Assembly (NCBI RefSeq): GCF_900155615.1 | Contig: NZ_FUHT01000004.1 | Location: forward strand, 372,001 to 436,000 | Source of the DNA: Massiliimalia massiliensis | GTDB lineage: Bacteria > Bacillota > Clostridia > Oscillospirales > Ruminococcaceae | Direction: 5' to 3' | Length of the DNA stretch: 64,000 nt | Shown here: positions 17,401 to 25,845 of the stretch, piece by piece | Layout of the letters: each line of letters begins with the position of its first letter | How positions within the stretch are numbered: position 1 is the stretch's first letter | The notes under the pieces: generated by a model | Told to the model about the DNA's origin: nothing | The model's input: the letters and a program-made list of their open reading frames with translations, nothing else | The model's database searches: none | Program-made: the position numbers and the translations under genes

Positions 17401-17429
17401 TTTACAAATCGTTTTGATTGTGATACTCT
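17401..17429 (+). promoter_or_regulatory. Candidate promoter of the isomerase-carboligase operon
   Basis: TTTACA at 17401, 17-bp spacer, TACTCT at 17424, about 60 bp before the first gene. The leader between is almost pure A and T. Confidence 0.5.
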
Positions 17430-17490
17430 AATTTTGAAATCAATAAATAAAATATAATTTTAATAAATAAAATTAAAGGAGGAGATTTTC

Positions 17491-18387
17491 ATGAAAGAGT
17501 CAATTCATAAGTTTTTTCAGGTCGGAACCATCCAATGGATGAGCTTTCCGAATGAAGAGGTCATGTCGTCACTGAAAAAAATCGCCTGTGATGAATTTTT
17601 TGACGCGGTGGAGGTGTGCCGTTTTCCGGATGATCAAGCTAGGAGCGCTGCGGCAGCACTGCTTTCCCAGGCGCATTTAAAGGTCTGCTACGGCGCGCAG
17701 CCCCGGCTGCTGGGACCAAAGCTGAATCCAAACGATCTTGTAGAGGAAAAGCGCTTGCTGGCGGAGAAAACCCTGTTGGAAGCAATTGATGAAGCAGAAC
17801 AGCTCGGTGCAAAGGGTATCGCGTTTTTGGCGGGAAAATGGGAGACTCAGACGAAAACGGAAGCCTTTAAACAACTGCTAAAGACGACCCGTGCTGTCTG
17901 TGATTACGCAAAGACTAAAGAGATGACAGTTGAACTGGAAGTATTTGATTTTGACATGGATAAGGCGGCTCTGATTGGCCCTGCGCCGTATGCGGGAAAA
18001 TTTGCCGAGGAGATGCGCACAACGCATAATAACTTCGGGCTATTGGTAGATCTGAGTCATTTCCCGACAACCTATGAAACCAGCAGGTTCGTGATCCGTA
18101 CCCTGCGTCCCTATATTACACATTTCCATATTGGCAACGCCGTTGTCAAACCGGGATATGAGGCATACGGCGACCAGCATCCGCGGTTCGGCTTCCCGGA
18201 CAGTGCGAATGATGTGCCGGAGCTTCTGGACTTTTTCCGCGTACTGAAGGAGGAGGGCTTCTTCTGCCCAGAACAGCCGTATGTCCTCTCCTTTGAGGTA
18301 AAACCGTGGGCGGATGAAGATGCGGACGTTATCCTTGCAAACACCAAAAGGGTAATTAACCGTGCGTGGGCACTGCTGGAAGACTGA
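17491..18387 (+). CDS. Sugar phosphate isomerase/epimerase-type TIM barrel
   Basis: A 298-residue AP-endonuclease-2-type TIM barrel. Likely metal ligands are the Glu in TVELEVFDFD (about 149), the Asp in LLVDLSHF, the His in ITHFHIGN and the Glu in VLSFEVKP. Such enzymes interconvert ketoses or open-chain hydroxy-keto acids; hydroxypyruvate isomerase and tagatose epimerases are members. The AAAGGAGGAG site fixes the start. As first gene of an operon that ends in a glyoxylate-carboligase-like enzyme it may isomerise tartronate semialdehyde/hydroxypyruvate or an upstream keto sugar; inference. Confidence 0.82.
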   Translation: MKESIHKFFQVGTIQWMSFPNEEVMSSLKKIACDEFFDAVEVCRFPDDQARSAAAALLSQAHLKVCYGAQPRLLGPKLNPNDLVEEKRLLAEKTLLEAIDEAEQLGAKGIAFLAGKWETQTKTEAFKQLLKTTRAVCDYAKTKEMTVELEVFDFDMDKAALIGPAPYAGKFAEEMRTTHNNFGLLVDLSHFPTTYETSRFVIRTLRPYITHFHIGNAVVKPGYEAYGDQHPRFGFPDSANDVPELLDFFRVLKEEGFFCPEQPYVLSFEVKPWADEDADVILANTKRVINRAWALLED

Positions 18388-18406
18388 GAGAAAGGAGGAA
18401 AAAGGA

Positions 18407-19360
18407 ATGAAAATTGTAGTGTTAGACGGCTATACCGAAAATCCGGGAGATTTGAGCTGGAACGGATTGGAACAGCTTGGAGAACTGACAGTTTATGACC
18501 GCACGCCGAAGGAGTTAATTATAGAGCGGATCGGAGAAGCCGAAGCGGTTATTGTCAACAAGGTTCCGTTAACTCGGGAAATTCTGCAAAGCTGTCCGTC
18601 GATTCGGTATATCGGCGTCTTGGCGACCGGATATAATGTGGTCGACACTGAAGCGGCAGGGGAACGGGGGATTCCGGTCTGTAATATTCCGTCCTATGGC
18701 ACAGCGGCGGTTGCCCAGTTTGCTATTGCCATGCTGCTGGAAATCTGCCATCACGTGGCATATCACAGCGAAACAGTCCATCAGGGCCGATGGAGCAGCA
18801 GCCCTGACTGGTGCTTTTGGGACTATCCGTTAATCGAGTTGCAGGGAAAAACAATGGGCATCATCGGCTTTGGAAGAATCGGGCAGGCGACGGCGAGGAT
18901 TGCCAGGGCATTAGGGATGAAGATCCTTGCCTTTGACGAAATGGAAAACGAATCAGGCAGAGAGCTCGGCGAATATGTATCCTTTGATGAGCTGCTTGCG
19001 CGCGCGGACGTCATCTCGCTCCATTGCCCGCTTCTCCCTTCTACGGAGGGGATTATCAATCGGAAAAGTATTGCCGGCATGAAGGATGGAGTAATAATCC
19101 TTAACAATGCGCGCGGGCCGCTGATTGTCGAACAGGATCTGGCGGATGCCCTGAATGCAGGAAAGGTTTCTGCAGCCGGGTTGGACGTTTTGTCAGAGGA
19201 ACCTGTCCGTCCGGATAATCCGCTGCTTTCGGCAAAAAATTGCCTGATTACGCCGCATATTTCCTGGGCTTCAAAGGAGAGCCGCCAGCGGTTGATGGAT
19301 ATTGCAGTTGACAACCTCCGAAAATTTATGGAGGGAAACTGCCAGAATCGTGTGAACTAA
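18407..19360 (+). CDS. D-isomer 2-hydroxyacid dehydrogenase
   Basis: A 317-residue NAD(P)-dependent D-2-hydroxyacid dehydrogenase. The substrate domain has YIGVLATGYNVVD; the Rossmann motif is GIIGFGRIGQATARIA (about 150); the catalytic Arg is in NNARGPLI, Glu in SEEPVRPDNPL, and His in TPHISWASKES. The set and length match hydroxypyruvate/glyoxylate or glycerate dehydrogenases. The start at 18407 follows AAGGAGGAAAAAGG, after the end of the isomerase gene. In context it would reduce hydroxypyruvate or glyoxylate, or oxidise glycerate. Confidence 0.9.
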   Translation: MKIVVLDGYTENPGDLSWNGLEQLGELTVYDRTPKELIIERIGEAEAVIVNKVPLTREILQSCPSIRYIGVLATGYNVVDTEAAGERGIPVCNIPSYGTAAVAQFAIAMLLEICHHVAYHSETVHQGRWSSSPDWCFWDYPLIELQGKTMGIIGFGRIGQATARIARALGMKILAFDEMENESGRELGEYVSFDELLARADVISLHCPLLPSTEGIINRKSIAGMKDGVIILNNARGPLIVEQDLADALNAGKVSAAGLDVLSEEPVRPDNPLLSAKNCLITPHISWASKESRQRLMDIAVDNLRKFMEGNCQNRVN

Positions 19361-19408
19361 TAATTTGATGATGACCTGTTTTAAAAACAGGGAAGGGGTG
19401 TATGCAAG

Positions 19409-20743
19409 ATGAATGAGAAAACAGTCCTGGACTGCGCGCACGAAATACCGGTATTGATGGAATGTGATGTACTGGTAGTGGGCGGCGGACCGGCCGGAAT
19501 AGCAGCAGCCGTCGGCGCGGCGAAGGCCGGCGCGGATACGGTTATTGTAGAGCAATATGGCTGCCTGGGGGGGAATATTACGGTTGGCGCAGTGGAACCG
19601 CCATCCTGGTACCGGCAGGAAAAAACGACAATGCCGGGCGGCGTTATAGCGGAAATCGAGAAGAGGATGCTGGCCCTTGACGCGGCAGCTCAGACATCCT
19701 TCCGGCCTTCCATTGGATATGCCTATGATACGGAAGTATATAAATATATGGCGGATCAGCTAATAAAAGATTACCATATCACACCGATCTACCATTGCCT
19801 GGGTACAATTCCCTATATGGAGGGAAACACTGTATGCGGCGTGATTACCGAGTCCAAATCCGGACGGACGGCGATTTTGGCAAAGCGGGTAATCGACTGT
19901 ACCGGAGACGGTGACATCATGGCCCGCGCAGGTGCTCCGTATGAAAAGGGAGGCAAAAACAGCGAAAAGCTTTTTGCGGGTACATTGAAATTTTTCCTGA
20001 CAAATGTGGATATTCCCAAGCTGGAAGCCGCGATGGACGAAGATCCCATGAGCCGCGATCCCTATGTACATAAGCTTTTTTACAAAACATTCCAAAAAGC
20101 GGTTGACGCAGGAGAGAAACCGCTTGAAAACAGCCTGAACAGAATGTTCTATACACCGATGCCGCCTTCCGATATCAATGTTAACCTGGCTACCTGGGAC
20201 CGGGATGTAGACGGGACGGATGTACTCAGCCTGACCAGGTCGGAAATCAAGCTGCGTAAAGAGGTTATGAAGGTCATTGACCGGTTCCATAGGTATGGAA
20301 AAGAGGAAGGGCTTGGAGAGGCAAAGCTGAGAAATTTTGCAATGACCGTCGGCATCCGGGAAACCCGGAGGATGGTGTCAGAGCATATGATTACCGGACG
20401 GGAGATTTTAGACGGCGAACGGTTTGAGGATACAGTAGGCATTTTCCCAATCTATATGGACGGGGAAAATGTGAAAAAAATCCCCTATACCGATGAATAC
20501 TTCCAGGTACCGTTTCGGATTATTGTTCCGAGGAAGGTGGAAAATCTGCTGTGCGCGGGACGATGCGTAGCCTGTACAAGGGATGCTGTCCCGACCACGC
20601 GGCAGATGGACTTTTGCATGGTAACCGGGCAGGCGGCCGGAGCTGCGAGCGCGCTTTCCATCCAGCAGGATACGAACAGCCGGGATGTTTCGGTCAGCTC
20701 GGTTCAGCAGGAGCTGGAACGCCAGGGTGTCAGAGTATTTTAG
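19409..20743 (+). CDS. FAD-dependent oxidoreductase (PF12831 type), paralog 3
   Basis: A 444-residue flavoprotein of the same family as the pair at 10020 and 11380: VLVVGGGPAGIAAAVGAA, EQYGCLGG, SGRTAILAKRVIDCTGDGDIM and TGQAAGAASALSI. It has DGD instead of DAD in the second motif. It follows the dehydrogenase gene by 48 bp in the plus-strand operon. Four paralogs in 12 kb, split between two divergent operons, is unusual and suggests several related oxidation steps. Confidence 0.88.
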   Translation: MNEKTVLDCAHEIPVLMECDVLVVGGGPAGIAAAVGAAKAGADTVIVEQYGCLGGNITVGAVEPPSWYRQEKTTMPGGVIAEIEKRMLALDAAAQTSFRPSIGYAYDTEVYKYMADQLIKDYHITPIYHCLGTIPYMEGNTVCGVITESKSGRTAILAKRVIDCTGDGDIMARAGAPYEKGGKNSEKLFAGTLKFFLTNVDIPKLEAAMDEDPMSRDPYVHKLFYKTFQKAVDAGEKPLENSLNRMFYTPMPPSDINVNLATWDRDVDGTDVLSLTRSEIKLRKEVMKVIDRFHRYGKEEGLGEAKLRNFAMTVGIRETRRMVSEHMITGREILDGERFEDTVGIFPIYMDGENVKKIPYTDEYFQVPFRIIVPRKVENLLCAGRCVACTRDAVPTTRQMDFCMVTGQAAGAASALSIQQDTNSRDVSVSSVQQELERQGVRVF

Positions 20744-20764
20744 ATGGCTGCTGAAATGCGGGAT

Positions 20765-20880
20765 AGCTTGAAAAATAAATTTTCAAACACGGTTTTGTGC
20801 CTTGGCGGCAGAGATATCACCGCCATGTTGGCTATACGAGAACTGTACAATTCCCAAGAAAGGAATGATCATAACAATGA
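20765..20880 (+). repeat. 116-nt dispersed intergenic element, copy A
   Basis: The sequence from AGCTTGAAAAATA to ATAACAATGA aligns without gaps to 58138-58253. Two stems are conserved: TTGAAAA / TTTTCAA near the start, and TGGCGG (20803) / CCGCCA (20820). In the other copy the second stem is TGACGG / CCGTCA, a compensatory change. The element ends at the start codon of the following gene and supplies the AAGAAAGGA site. It looks like a structured leader or a small mobile repeat. Confidence 0.75.
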
Positions 20881-22214
20881 ACCAGTCGATTTTTGAACCG
20901 GCGGCGCAAATTCCGGTTCTTGCCGAGTGCGACGTTCTTGTCGTTGGAGGCGGCCCTGCCGGGATTGCGGCCGCTGTTGGTGCGGCGCGTACAGGGGCTA
21001 AAACAATTGTTGTAGAACGCTATGGATGCCTGGGCGGTATTTTAACGACCTGTTCGATGGAAACGCCGGCATGGTGGCGGGATGAGAAGGCTGTCATGCC
21101 AGGTGGTATTTTCGCAGAGCTGGATGACCGTTTGGTTAAGGCGGGACTCAGCCAGCACTGCTTTTTCCGTCCCGGTACGGGCAGGGCATATGATACGGAA
21201 GCCTTAAAATATGTTGCGGATGAGTTAATGGAAGAAAATGGGGCGGTTTCTATTCTGCACTGCCTGGGAGTTTCTCCTATGATGGACGGCGACCGGATCG
21301 TCGGAATTGTCACGGAGTCAAAGTCGGGCAGACAGGCGGTTTTGGCAAAAAGAGTGGTGGACTGTACCGGGGATGCGGATATTGCGGCAAGAGCAGGCGC
21401 CGCCTTTGTCAGTGCGGAGGAACCAACCGGATCAATTCCGGCTGATCAGCTATATAACGGCACGATTGTTTACGGGCTGAGCAATGTTGATACAAAACGC
21501 TTTATTGAAGATGTAGACCGCGATCCCATGTCCCGGCACCCCATTCTTCACCGGCTGTGCCACCGTTATCTGGATGAAGCGGAACGCGACGGGATTCCTG
21601 TGCCGGAGGGGATGCGCAAGGGTTTTGTTTATAACATGGTGGAACCGGACGCTCTCCCGGCTCTCAACCAGACGCAGCTGCCGGTGGACGGGACAGACGT
21701 CATCAGCCTGACCCAGGCGGAAATCCTCGGACGAGAGGCTATCATGAAAACGATCCCGATCTACCGGAAGTACGCCCCAGGCATGGAGCATGCCCGGCTG
21801 CGCTACTTCTCCATGGGACTCGGTGTTCGGGAAACCAGGCGGATTGTAGGGGAGTATACGCTGAATCTGCATGATATCTTTGAATCAAAGTCAAGCCCGG
21901 AATCCATCGGGGTATACCCCTTCTGCTGCGATGGCGCAGAGGGAACTATCCCTGCTTCTACAGACCGTCATTTCCAGGTGCCATACCGGATTACAGTGCC
22001 GCAGACAGTGGAGAATCTTTTGGTCGCGGGGCGCTGTGTCTCTGCACAACGGCGCTGTTATGGGATTTCTCGGATGGTGAATTTTGCTATGGTAACCGGC
22101 CAGGCTGCCGGGACAGCCAGCGCAGTGGCGATCAAGGAAAACGTATCTTCCCGGAACGTCAATATTGCCGATTTGCAACGGGAACTAAGGCACCAGGGCG
22201 TAAAAATAAAATAA
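20877..22214 (+). CDS. FAD-dependent oxidoreductase (PF12831 type), paralog 4
   Basis: A 445-residue paralog: VLVVGGGPAGIAAAVGAART, ERYGCLGG, SGRQAVLAKRVVDCTGDADIA, TGQAAGTASAVAI. It is closest to paralog 1 by eye (METPAWWR versus MEPPSWWR, and the EEPTG segment is shared). Two in-frame ATGs, 20865 and 20877, lie at the end of the repeat element; the first is directly against AAGAAAGGA, so 20877 is preferred but not certain. It precedes the carboligase gene by 30 bp. Confidence 0.88.
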   Translation: MNQSIFEPAAQIPVLAECDVLVVGGGPAGIAAAVGAARTGAKTIVVERYGCLGGILTTCSMETPAWWRDEKAVMPGGIFAELDDRLVKAGLSQHCFFRPGTGRAYDTEALKYVADELMEENGAVSILHCLGVSPMMDGDRIVGIVTESKSGRQAVLAKRVVDCTGDADIAARAGAAFVSAEEPTGSIPADQLYNGTIVYGLSNVDTKRFIEDVDRDPMSRHPILHRLCHRYLDEAERDGIPVPEGMRKGFVYNMVEPDALPALNQTQLPVDGTDVISLTQAEILGREAIMKTIPIYRKYAPGMEHARLRYFSMGLGVRETRRIVGEYTLNLHDIFESKSSPESIGVYPFCCDGAEGTIPASTDRHFQVPYRITVPQTVENLLVAGRCVSAQRRCYGISRMVNFAMVTGQAAGTASAVAIKENVSSRNVNIADLQRELRHQGVKIK

Positions 22215-22244
22215 TTTATGAGAAAGGACAAAGGAGAAGTAGTT

Positions 22245-23915
22245 ATGAAAATGAAAGCATCAGAGGCAATTGTAAAAATTATGGAGGCGGAAGGGATTAC
22301 TGATGCATTTGGTATCCCCGGGGCGGGAATCAATGGGCTGTACAAGTATATGGCGCAGGCGAATATCCGGCACTACTGCCACCGTCATGAAGAAGCCTGC
22401 GTCCATGCGGCCGGGGCATATTTCAGGGCGAGCGGACGGATGGCCGCTGCGCTCTGCACCTCCGGGCCGGGAGCAACTAATTTCGTCACCGGAATCTATA
22501 CCTGTAATATTGACAGTATTCCGGTCCTGGCAATTACCGGCCAGGCCGTTCGGGCGCAGCTTGGAAAAGATGCGTTTCAGTGTGTGGATATTGCAAAAAT
22601 CTGTGAACCGGTCGCCAAGAAAACCTATTGTGTCACCGATCCGGAAGACATTCCGGCCGTCTTTTCTGAAGCGATGCGGATTGCCCGGGAGGGAAAGCCG
22701 GGGCCTGTGTTGGTAGACCTTCCACTCGATGTCCAGAACGCGGAGATCGAATTTGATCCTTCCTCATATAAGCCGCAGCCCTACCAAAATCCGGCTCCGA
22801 AACCAGAGGATATTTCTAAGGCGCTTGATCTGATTCAGGAGGCAAAGAGTCCGGTAATGATTATGGGCGGCGGGGTCATCCTGGCAGAAGCGGCAGAGGA
22901 ATGCGTCCGTTTGGCGGAACAGCTCAATATTCCGGTGATTACAACCTATATGGCAAAAGGAGGAATACCGGTAGACCATCCATTAAATGCGGGACATTGC
23001 GGGATTCAGGTCGGTCAGCCGATAGGAAATAAGGTGTTCCTGCAATCCGACCTGGTGCTCGGGATTGGCTGCAGGTTCAGCGACCGCCATACTGGGAATA
23101 TTGAGACCTATACCAAAGGAAGAAAGTTTATTCATGTCAATATCGCGGATTGGGAGATCGGGAAAATTCTGAAGGCCGACCTTGGAATTGTTGCGGACGC
23201 CAAGCTGACGATTGAAGCATTACTGAAAGAAGCAAAAGCAAGAGAGCTTTTCGGCAATCCGGAAATCGTGCCGCAGATTCCTGCCCTGAGAAAGGAACTG
23301 GCGAGAAAGGTGGATTATGACTGCAAACCGATTAATCCGCATCGTGTGTTCCGGGAACTGAACCAGTTCTTTGGGGACGACGCCATTTTTACTACCGGAT
23401 GCGGAATTACGCAAATTTGGTCGGGGCAATTACAGGAGATCAATATTCCTCGGGGATACCTGCCTTCCGGCGGCTCCGGAACACTGGGATATGATATCCC
23501 GGCCGCTTTTGGCGCAAGCATCGCGACAGGGAAACGTGCAGTAGCCGTTATGGGCGATTTCGGCTTCACCTTCCATGTACAGGAGCTGGCGGTATGCGCG
23601 AAAAATAAAGTTCCGGTTATTGTAGTGATCGTAAATAATGCTTATCTGGGACTGATCCGCCAGAACCAGAAGGGTGCTTACGGATACGAATATGCCGTCG
23701 AAATGTCTGAAAACCAGGGGATGATCGATTATGTTAAGGTGGCAGAGGGCTTTGCCTGCTATGGGGAGCGGGTATTTGATCCGGTTGATATTCCTGCGGC
23801 TCTTGGGCGTGCGGTTGACAGCGGGAAGCCTGCGGTAATCGATATCGTCTGTGATCCGCAGGTGGACTGCTCCATGGGAACAGCATTAGATAATGTGAAG
23901 GAATTTGTTTATTAA
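22245..23915 (+). CDS. gcl: Glyoxylate-carboligase-like thiamine diphosphate enzyme
   Basis: A 556-residue thiamine diphosphate enzyme with an N-terminal PYR domain (GITDAFGIPGAGING, TSGPGATNF), a central domain and a C-terminal PP domain with the GDFGFTF ... NNAYLGLIRQ cofactor motif. SDRHTGNIETYTKGRKFIHVNI, ADLGIVADAK and SMGTALDNVKEF match E. coli Gcl much better than acetolactate synthase by my recall. Gcl joins two glyoxylates to tartronate semialdehyde with release of CO2. However, residue 49 is Glu (RHE) where E. coli Gcl has an unusual Val (RHV), so the activity may differ. The start at 22245 follows AAAGGAG. It is the last gene of its operon. Confidence 0.82.
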   Translation: MKMKASEAIVKIMEAEGITDAFGIPGAGINGLYKYMAQANIRHYCHRHEEACVHAAGAYFRASGRMAAALCTSGPGATNFVTGIYTCNIDSIPVLAITGQAVRAQLGKDAFQCVDIAKICEPVAKKTYCVTDPEDIPAVFSEAMRIAREGKPGPVLVDLPLDVQNAEIEFDPSSYKPQPYQNPAPKPEDISKALDLIQEAKSPVMIMGGGVILAEAAEECVRLAEQLNIPVITTYMAKGGIPVDHPLNAGHCGIQVGQPIGNKVFLQSDLVLGIGCRFSDRHTGNIETYTKGRKFIHVNIADWEIGKILKADLGIVADAKLTIEALLKEAKARELFGNPEIVPQIPALRKELARKVDYDCKPINPHRVFRELNQFFGDDAIFTTGCGITQIWSGQLQEINIPRGYLPSGGSGTLGYDIPAAFGASIATGKRAVAVMGDFGFTFHVQELAVCAKNKVPVIVVIVNNAYLGLIRQNQKGAYGYEYAVEMSENQGMIDYVKVAEGFACYGERVFDPVDIPAALGRAVDSGKPAVIDIVCDPQVDCSMGTALDNVKEFVY

Positions 23916-23975
23916 TTTCCGCCGCTAAGTCATCTTGTTCGGCATTCTGAAATATAAATCAAAGTACGGAACGAT

Positions 23976-24015
23976 AAAAACCGGCAAACCAATTTTTGGT
24001 TTGCCGGTTTTTTTA
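23976..24015. terminator. Bidirectional terminator
   Basis: A 16-bp perfect stem (AAAAACCGGCAAACCA and complement) with loop ATTTT and T tracts on both sides, between the convergent carboligase and ABC-2 permease genes. Confidence 0.9.
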
Positions 24016-24801
24016 ACGCAGAAGCATTTCATAGGTAAATCTGCCCATTGATTTTTTTAAAAGGAGCCATGCAAGCAGTGCGCAAACGATGCCCAGCCCC
24101 AGCAGAATCCAGAAGCTGATCAGCAGGATTCCAGTGAATTGCCCGACCACCAGGAGGATGATCGGAAGGATCAGAAAGACCGCGCCCTGCTGTGATTCTT
24201 CCACAGACTGCGCTTTGGCAGATCCACGGACAATCAGAGTGATGGCGATCAGGGAAATAGCAGGCGAGATGAGCAGCATAATGACGAGCCAGTTTACATC
24301 CGGAAGGACTAGATTGCCGGTGAAGAAAAGAATTTCCGCTTCCAAAACGATCAGCATGGTAAAAAAAGAAAAGAAGGAAACGATCATGCTCAGCAAAAAA
24401 GAGGCAAATACCTTGGAACGGAAGATCTGCTTTAGGGTGAGCGGGCAATAAAGCAGTGTTTCCAGCGTATGCTTTTCCTTTTCTCCCACAAAGGAGCTGG
24501 CCGCCATAATCGAAGCAGTCATAATTGGGATCATGAGAAAAAATACCGGCAGGATATAGTTCAGAATCAGGCCGATAACCGTCAGGCTGAAATCCCCTGT
24601 CTGTTTTGCCATGGGCAGCATTTTCAGCAATTGCTGGAAATCATCAGTTTCTTCCGGTACAAAATGAATAACCAAGATAAAAATGGTAGGCATCACAATC
24701 GTTAAGACAAGCGGGACAATCAACAGGGTGGAAAACAGCCGTTTGTTTGCAGTAATGCCCTTCAAATCCTTTTTGATAATTGCGCGCATAGCCTCTTTCA
24801 T
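24013..24801 (-). CDS. ABC-2 type transporter permease
   Basis: A 262-residue membrane protein with six hydrophobic segments. An amphipathic N-terminus (IIKKDLKGITANKRLF) leads into the first segment, and a cytoplasmic EKEKHTLETLLYCPLTLKQI stretch is typical of ABC-2 permeases of the NatB/YhaP sort. It works with the ATPase encoded immediately upstream (4-base overlap) as an exporter of unknown substrate. Confidence 0.9.
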   Translation of the reverse strand: MKEAMRAIIKKDLKGITANKRLFSTLLIVPLVLTIVMPTIFILVIHFVPEETDDFQQLLKMLPMAKQTGDFSLTVIGLILNYILPVFFLMIPIMTASIMAASSFVGEKEKHTLETLLYCPLTLKQIFRSKVFASFLLSMIVSFFSFFTMLIVLEAEILFFTGNLVLPDVNWLVIMLLISPAISLIAITLIVRGSAKAQSVEESQQGAVFLILPIILLVVGQFTGILLISFWILLGLGIVCALLAWLLLKKSMGRFTYEMLLR

Positions 24802-25712
24802 TCTTCTGCCTCCTTCTGTTTGGACGTCAGTGTGAAATAGATATCCTCCAAGGAAGGCTGTCTGGGATTAACCTGATAGATATCGCCTCCGTCCTCTACG
24901 ATCTGCCGGACAATACGGGGGATTTCTTTCTCTGACTGTATCTCAATTTCAAATTCCTGTTCCCCGATTTTCCGGCAGGGTAACAATTCCGGTATCCTGC
25001 TTGCCCGTATCTTTACCGCTATTCTGGAGGAGGTTTCGGCGCGAAGTTCCTCCAGAGATCCAGAGGCGAGCAGCTTGCCCCGGTCAATCAGCCCATAACG
25101 GGTACAGATTTCCTGGGCGTAGCGAAGCTGATGGGTGCATAAAAAAACGGTAATCCCTGCTTCTTCTGCCAGTCTGCGGATCAGATGATTCACATTCTGC
25201 GCGCTTTCCGGATCAAGTCCGGAAGTGGGCTCGTCGAGAAAAAGCACCTTGGGCTGGTGAATCAGCGCGCGGGCAAGGGACAAACGCTGGCGCATCCCTG
25301 TGGAATAGGCGGCTAGCTTCCGGTCTTTAGCTTCTGTTAGCTCCAGCTCCTCTAAAAGTGTGTTGGCCCGCCTTTCACTTTCCGAGGCGGTCAGCCCAAA
25401 AACGGAACCATAGAATACAAGGTTCTGCAGGCCGGTAAGATTATCATACATCTGTGCGTGCTCTGTTACCACGCCGGATAGTGCATGTACCTTCTCTGGG
25501 TTTTTTACAGGGTCTGTGCCAAGTACCCGGCAGCTTCCCTCAGATGGGGTGAGAATGCCATTCAGAATTTTAACCGTAGTTGTTTTGCCGGCCCCGTTCG
25601 GCCCGAGGAACCCGAAAACCTCTCCCTGCTTTAGGGTGATGTCTATGTGGGACAGAGCTTGCTTGCCTCCGGGATATTGTTTGGACAAGCTTTCGATTGC
25701 AACAGCATTCAT
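24798..25712 (-). CDS. ABC transporter ATP-binding protein
   Basis: A 304-residue ATPase: Walker A GPNGAGKTT at about 39-47, signature YSTGMRQRLSLARAL, Walker B VLFLDEPTSGLD and switch His in CTHQL. A C-terminal 80-residue extension (EIQSEKEIPRIVRQIV) is usual for NatA-like exporters. The start at 25712 follows GAGGAGTG; an ATG 9 bases upstream is less well placed. It is cotranslated with the permease at 24013. Confidence 0.93.
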   Translation of the reverse strand: MNAVAIESLSKQYPGGKQALSHIDITLKQGEVFGFLGPNGAGKTTTVKILNGILTPSEGSCRVLGTDPVKNPEKVHALSGVVTEHAQMYDNLTGLQNLVFYGSVFGLTASESERRANTLLEELELTEAKDRKLAAYSTGMRQRLSLARALIHQPKVLFLDEPTSGLDPESAQNVNHLIRRLAEEAGITVFLCTHQLRYAQEICTRYGLIDRGKLLASGSLEELRAETSSRIAVKIRASRIPELLPCRKIGEQEFEIEIQSEKEIPRIVRQIVEDGGDIYQVNPRQPSLEDIYFTLTSKQKEAEE

Positions 25713-25845
25713 TTCAAACACTCCTCATCAAATTAGGGTTTATCGCTCTTGATTAAATGTATTTTACCACATCTATGCAGATTTTTTACCATTTCGATTC
25801 TTCTTGCCCTCCAAAATTATGTTGTTACCGATAAGCAGTGATTGT

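Noticed and set aside
20782-20880. Small protein encoded by the 116-nt element
   Set aside because: The two copies share a frame, but the differences are not mostly synonymous and one copy hits a stop right after the shared part; the base-pair covariation fits RNA better.
22245-23915. Acetolactate synthase large subunit
   Set aside because: The RHTG..E.YT.GRK, NNAYLGLIRQ and SMGTALDNVKEF motifs match glyoxylate carboligase better, and no small subunit gene follows.
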